A DNA stretch of 64,000 nucleotides from Harmothoe impar (lineage: Eukaryota; Annelida; Polychaeta; Phyllodocida; Polynoidae), in contig OX381709.1 in assembly GCA_947462335.1 (NCBI GenBank), positions 63,170,609 through 63,234,608 on the forward strand, written 5' to 3'. The first letter of the stretch is position 1; the number at the start of each line of letters is the position of its first letter. Below, in pieces: positions 61,867-64,000 of the stretch. Made by a program: the position numbers and the translations under genes. Under the pieces are notes generated by a model. The model was not told the origin of the DNA. It was given only the letters and a program-made list of their open reading frames with translations, and did no database searches.

Positions 61867-62635
61867 CCCAGTAACATCTGCCTAGTGCTAGTATGTCTTC
61901 TAAGTAGCTGTGGTAGGGGAAGAAATAGGTAAAACTGGATCTTGGGAATTCTAGGGGGAAAAAGAGATATTATGTGTGCTTTTAAAAAGACACTGCCTTA
62001 TTCTCTCCTGTCGTGGTACACAATTTGTTAGAGTATACGAAAACAAACTATGTCCACCTATTCAAACCTCTTTGCAATACAATGCTAAATATATTTGCAT
62101 AGGGAAAATATAATGTATTATCTGAACTTGAAGGAATATTATCTATGCAACCTTGAAATTACATTTGATATCAGCTTAACGCTGCGTATTTCCCTCCATT
62201 TATTTTTCTCGAGACAAATTAATTTACCCAATTATAACTAGTGTTTATGAATAAGTATCCTTTATAAAACCCCATCATGCAGTGGTGATTGATCATCCTC
62301 CCGGGCACTGAAACAATATTGGATCGGTTGGGATCAAGTGGGGATACCAAAAGGTTAATTAGGATGGAAGGGGCCCAGGAGTCTAACTCAACTGATTGAT
62401 CGATCATTTCAACTGTTGGTCCTTGGTCTCATCATAGAGGTACACATACTTTTTGATCTAGAATCTCAGTGATCAGCCTAGTCCAGAGAGAGATTACAAT
62501 ATGTAATAAAATAAAGGGTCAATACTTCCTATACATTATATTATGCGAAAATGTAAGTTATATGAAACTGAAATACACCTTATTAAGCTCTTGAAGTGAA
62601 TTCTATTAAATTTCTTTCGTTTCTATATCCTGTAA

Positions 62636-62824
62636 AGGATTAGCCCAGGGCCTGTCCTGCAAGAACTGCACATCACATTGGAAGCTTTATATGAAACAGC
62701 CAGTATATTGAGGGTGGTAATTGAGGCACAATGCCTAGCAGTGGAGGAGAAACATGTTCACAACAGTGAAATAAAGAGGGAGATAATGTGCACAGAAACA
62801 ATTTTATCATTTAAGGACCTTTAA
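62636..62824 (+). CDS. Unassigned open frame, possible exon
   Basis: A stop-to-stop frame of 62 codons encodes a helix-prone stretch: VLQELHITLEALYETASILR, then VVIEAQCLAVEEKHVHNSEI and KREIM, ending ILSFKDL and TAA. It lacks an ATG. An acceptor-like attagcccag lies just before it. Composition is charged and alpha-helical, unlike most chance frames nearby, but no family is recognised and it could still be chance. Confidence 0.15.
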   Translation, partial: RISPGPVLQELHITLEALYETASILRVVIEAQCLAVEEKHVHNSEIKREIMCTETILSFKDL

Positions 62825-63607
62825 GGTTCTTTAAATTGTAGCCAGAGCTCCTACCTTCTGCGTGAACAGTATTCATATTGCATATTGTGGACCATCACTA
62901 ACATTTTCAACTCAGAAATCTGTATTCACTGCATGAGCAGACACGATATCATCCAAAGTCGGTGCCCACAGGGGTTTGCATATTTTATTTGCTCTCTTTC
63001 ACACCCGAATATTCCCAATCCTTCCAAGCGGCACAGGCACGATTCACGACAACCAAGCCAGATTAGTCCTATGCCTGCACCCGAGCCTGCACCTACTACA
63101 AAGCATCAGAAATAGTACATTGTACCCTCTGTTCAATAACGCCAACAGTTCATTGCTACTATGTATACTGCATATATAAGATATGCTGATAGGTTCTTGG
63201 GGACAATTCCAAGAGCTGGCATATAGCACATTAGCCATATAGTTGAGTATCTATTATTTCCAACATCTCATCTCCACAAGCAGCTGAGCACTGTTTGGAG
63301 ATAAATGTGAATAGCGTATAGGGCTTGTACCAGTAGGTATCTATTGGAGTGGTGTGGGCTGCCCTAAAAAGATGATAGGAATTAATGGCCGTGTGATTGG
63401 ATGAACCACTAGTCATTACACAGTGGTAGATATCATATTATGTGATATTTAATGGGCAGGCAATACGATGTCTACTGATTGTGGTCTGCTGGCTCACTAT
63501 ATAACGGATTATATACATGACCAGTGATGTACATACAGAATTGTATAACACACTGTGAATAGTTATCCCGAAAATACCATATTTCCTACTGTAAATGTCC
63601 AGTAGAT

Positions 63608-63634
63608 TATATATATATATATATATATATATAC
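63608..63634. repeat. (TA)n microsatellite
   Basis: A short TA dinucleotide run of about 27 bases. It is likely to be length-variable. Confidence 0.9.
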
Positions 63635-64000
63635 AATATACTATTCGTGTACACTTATACTGTAGTATATTCTGTCGAAGTACAATAGATTCTCAGACTA
63701 ACTAAAAGGGATGAGCAGCAAGGCTACAAATAGCATCCAGGCTGCCAGATATATCGGTTGGCAAAGCTTTAATTTAACAGAGTAGGAGCTGGTGGTTCAT
63801 AACATCAGTCAGGACCCGGCCAGGGAGTCGTCAGTTATTGGCGAGGTCTGTGGTTCAGTAATGGTGTTGGAGACTGACCACATGCAGCCTGCAGTAGTGA
63901 CCAGCAACTCCTTTATTGTGCAGGTGTGTGTGACAGTGCTGCTACGTGAGCTGCTTTAAATGTCACCTAATGGGCCTGTTTGTGTTAGAGGATGGAGGAG

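Larger units (their letters stand above)
61867..64000. other. Right end of the window, no assigned gene
   Basis: Apart from the weak plus-strand frame at 62636-62824 and a TA microsatellite near 63608, no feature is supported. A 57-codon open frame at 63786-63959 followed by GT dinucleotides was considered and not accepted. Confidence 0.4.

Noticed and set aside
63786..63959. 57-codon open frame at the right edge followed by GT-rich sequence
   Set aside because: It has no recognisable motif, no ATG and no clear acceptor; it is too short to separate from chance.
1..64000. tRNA, rRNA, retrotransposon reverse transcriptase or integrated virus
   Set aside because: No tRNA box pattern, rRNA-like sequence, or long frame with polymerase or integrase motifs was seen on either strand by reading; short or diverged remnants could still be missed.

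Overview
This window is animal (metazoan) nuclear DNA. It is AT-rich, gene-poor and full of short non-autonomous transposons, and its coding sequence comes as small exons of about 100-230 bases with GT-AG introns. The domains seen (a six-cysteine sushi module and an alpha-arrestin) and the dense MITE content fit a marine invertebrate such as a mollusc, annelid, brachiopod or amphioxus. Nothing here fixes the species. There is no bacterial-type gene layout, CRISPR array, rRNA or recognisable tRNA.

Gene content. One gene is solid: an arrestin domain-containing protein (ARRDC2/3/4-like) on the minus strand. Six consecutive 3' exons run from 33286 down to the stop codon at 10288, with intron phases 1, 0, 0, 0, 1. 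They cover the end of the N-terminal arrestin fold, the whole C-terminal arrestin fold and a short tail without PPxY motifs that ends in a PDZ-ligand-like ESTV. The first coding exon was not found, so the protein is incomplete at its N terminus. On the plus strand, 2082-2282 is a single phase 1-1 sushi/CCP exon of a second gene whose other exons I could not find. A likely terminal exon of a third, unidentified minus-strand gene lies at 61642-61866. Two further open frames (2957-3232 minus, 62636-62824 plus) are weak candidates.

Layout. 1-10 kb: the sushi exon, then noncoding DNA with a foldback MITE, two CTCF-like motifs and a 516-bp piggyBac-type MITE. 10.3-15.9 kb: five ARRDC exons and a second, nearly identical copy of that MITE, 12 bases from a splice donor. 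16.5-31.5 kb, inside the 17-kb ARRDC intron: an old, diverged tandem array of long noncoding units. 33.2 kb: the sixth ARRDC exon. 33.6-35.6 kb: a smaller noncoding tandem duplication. 36.6-38.2 kb: a TIR element rich in AACGTT. 40.8-60.3 kb: a second diverged tandem array with unit starts near 41.7, 46.9 and 54.2 kb, into which several elements have inserted. These include a 2.66-kb TA-flanked element that itself carries a foldback element built from GACGGATCCGTC, a foldback element containing a nested MITE, a 0.9-kb TTAA element and a Harbinger-like MITE. 61-64 kb: the probable terminal exon and unannotated DNA.

The most informative points are the layering of datable insertions (paralogous tandem units act as empty sites), the recently active piggyBac-type MITE carrying a CTCF-like core, and the repeated promoter-like block of the intronic array. 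No operon-like cooperation between genes can be inferred.
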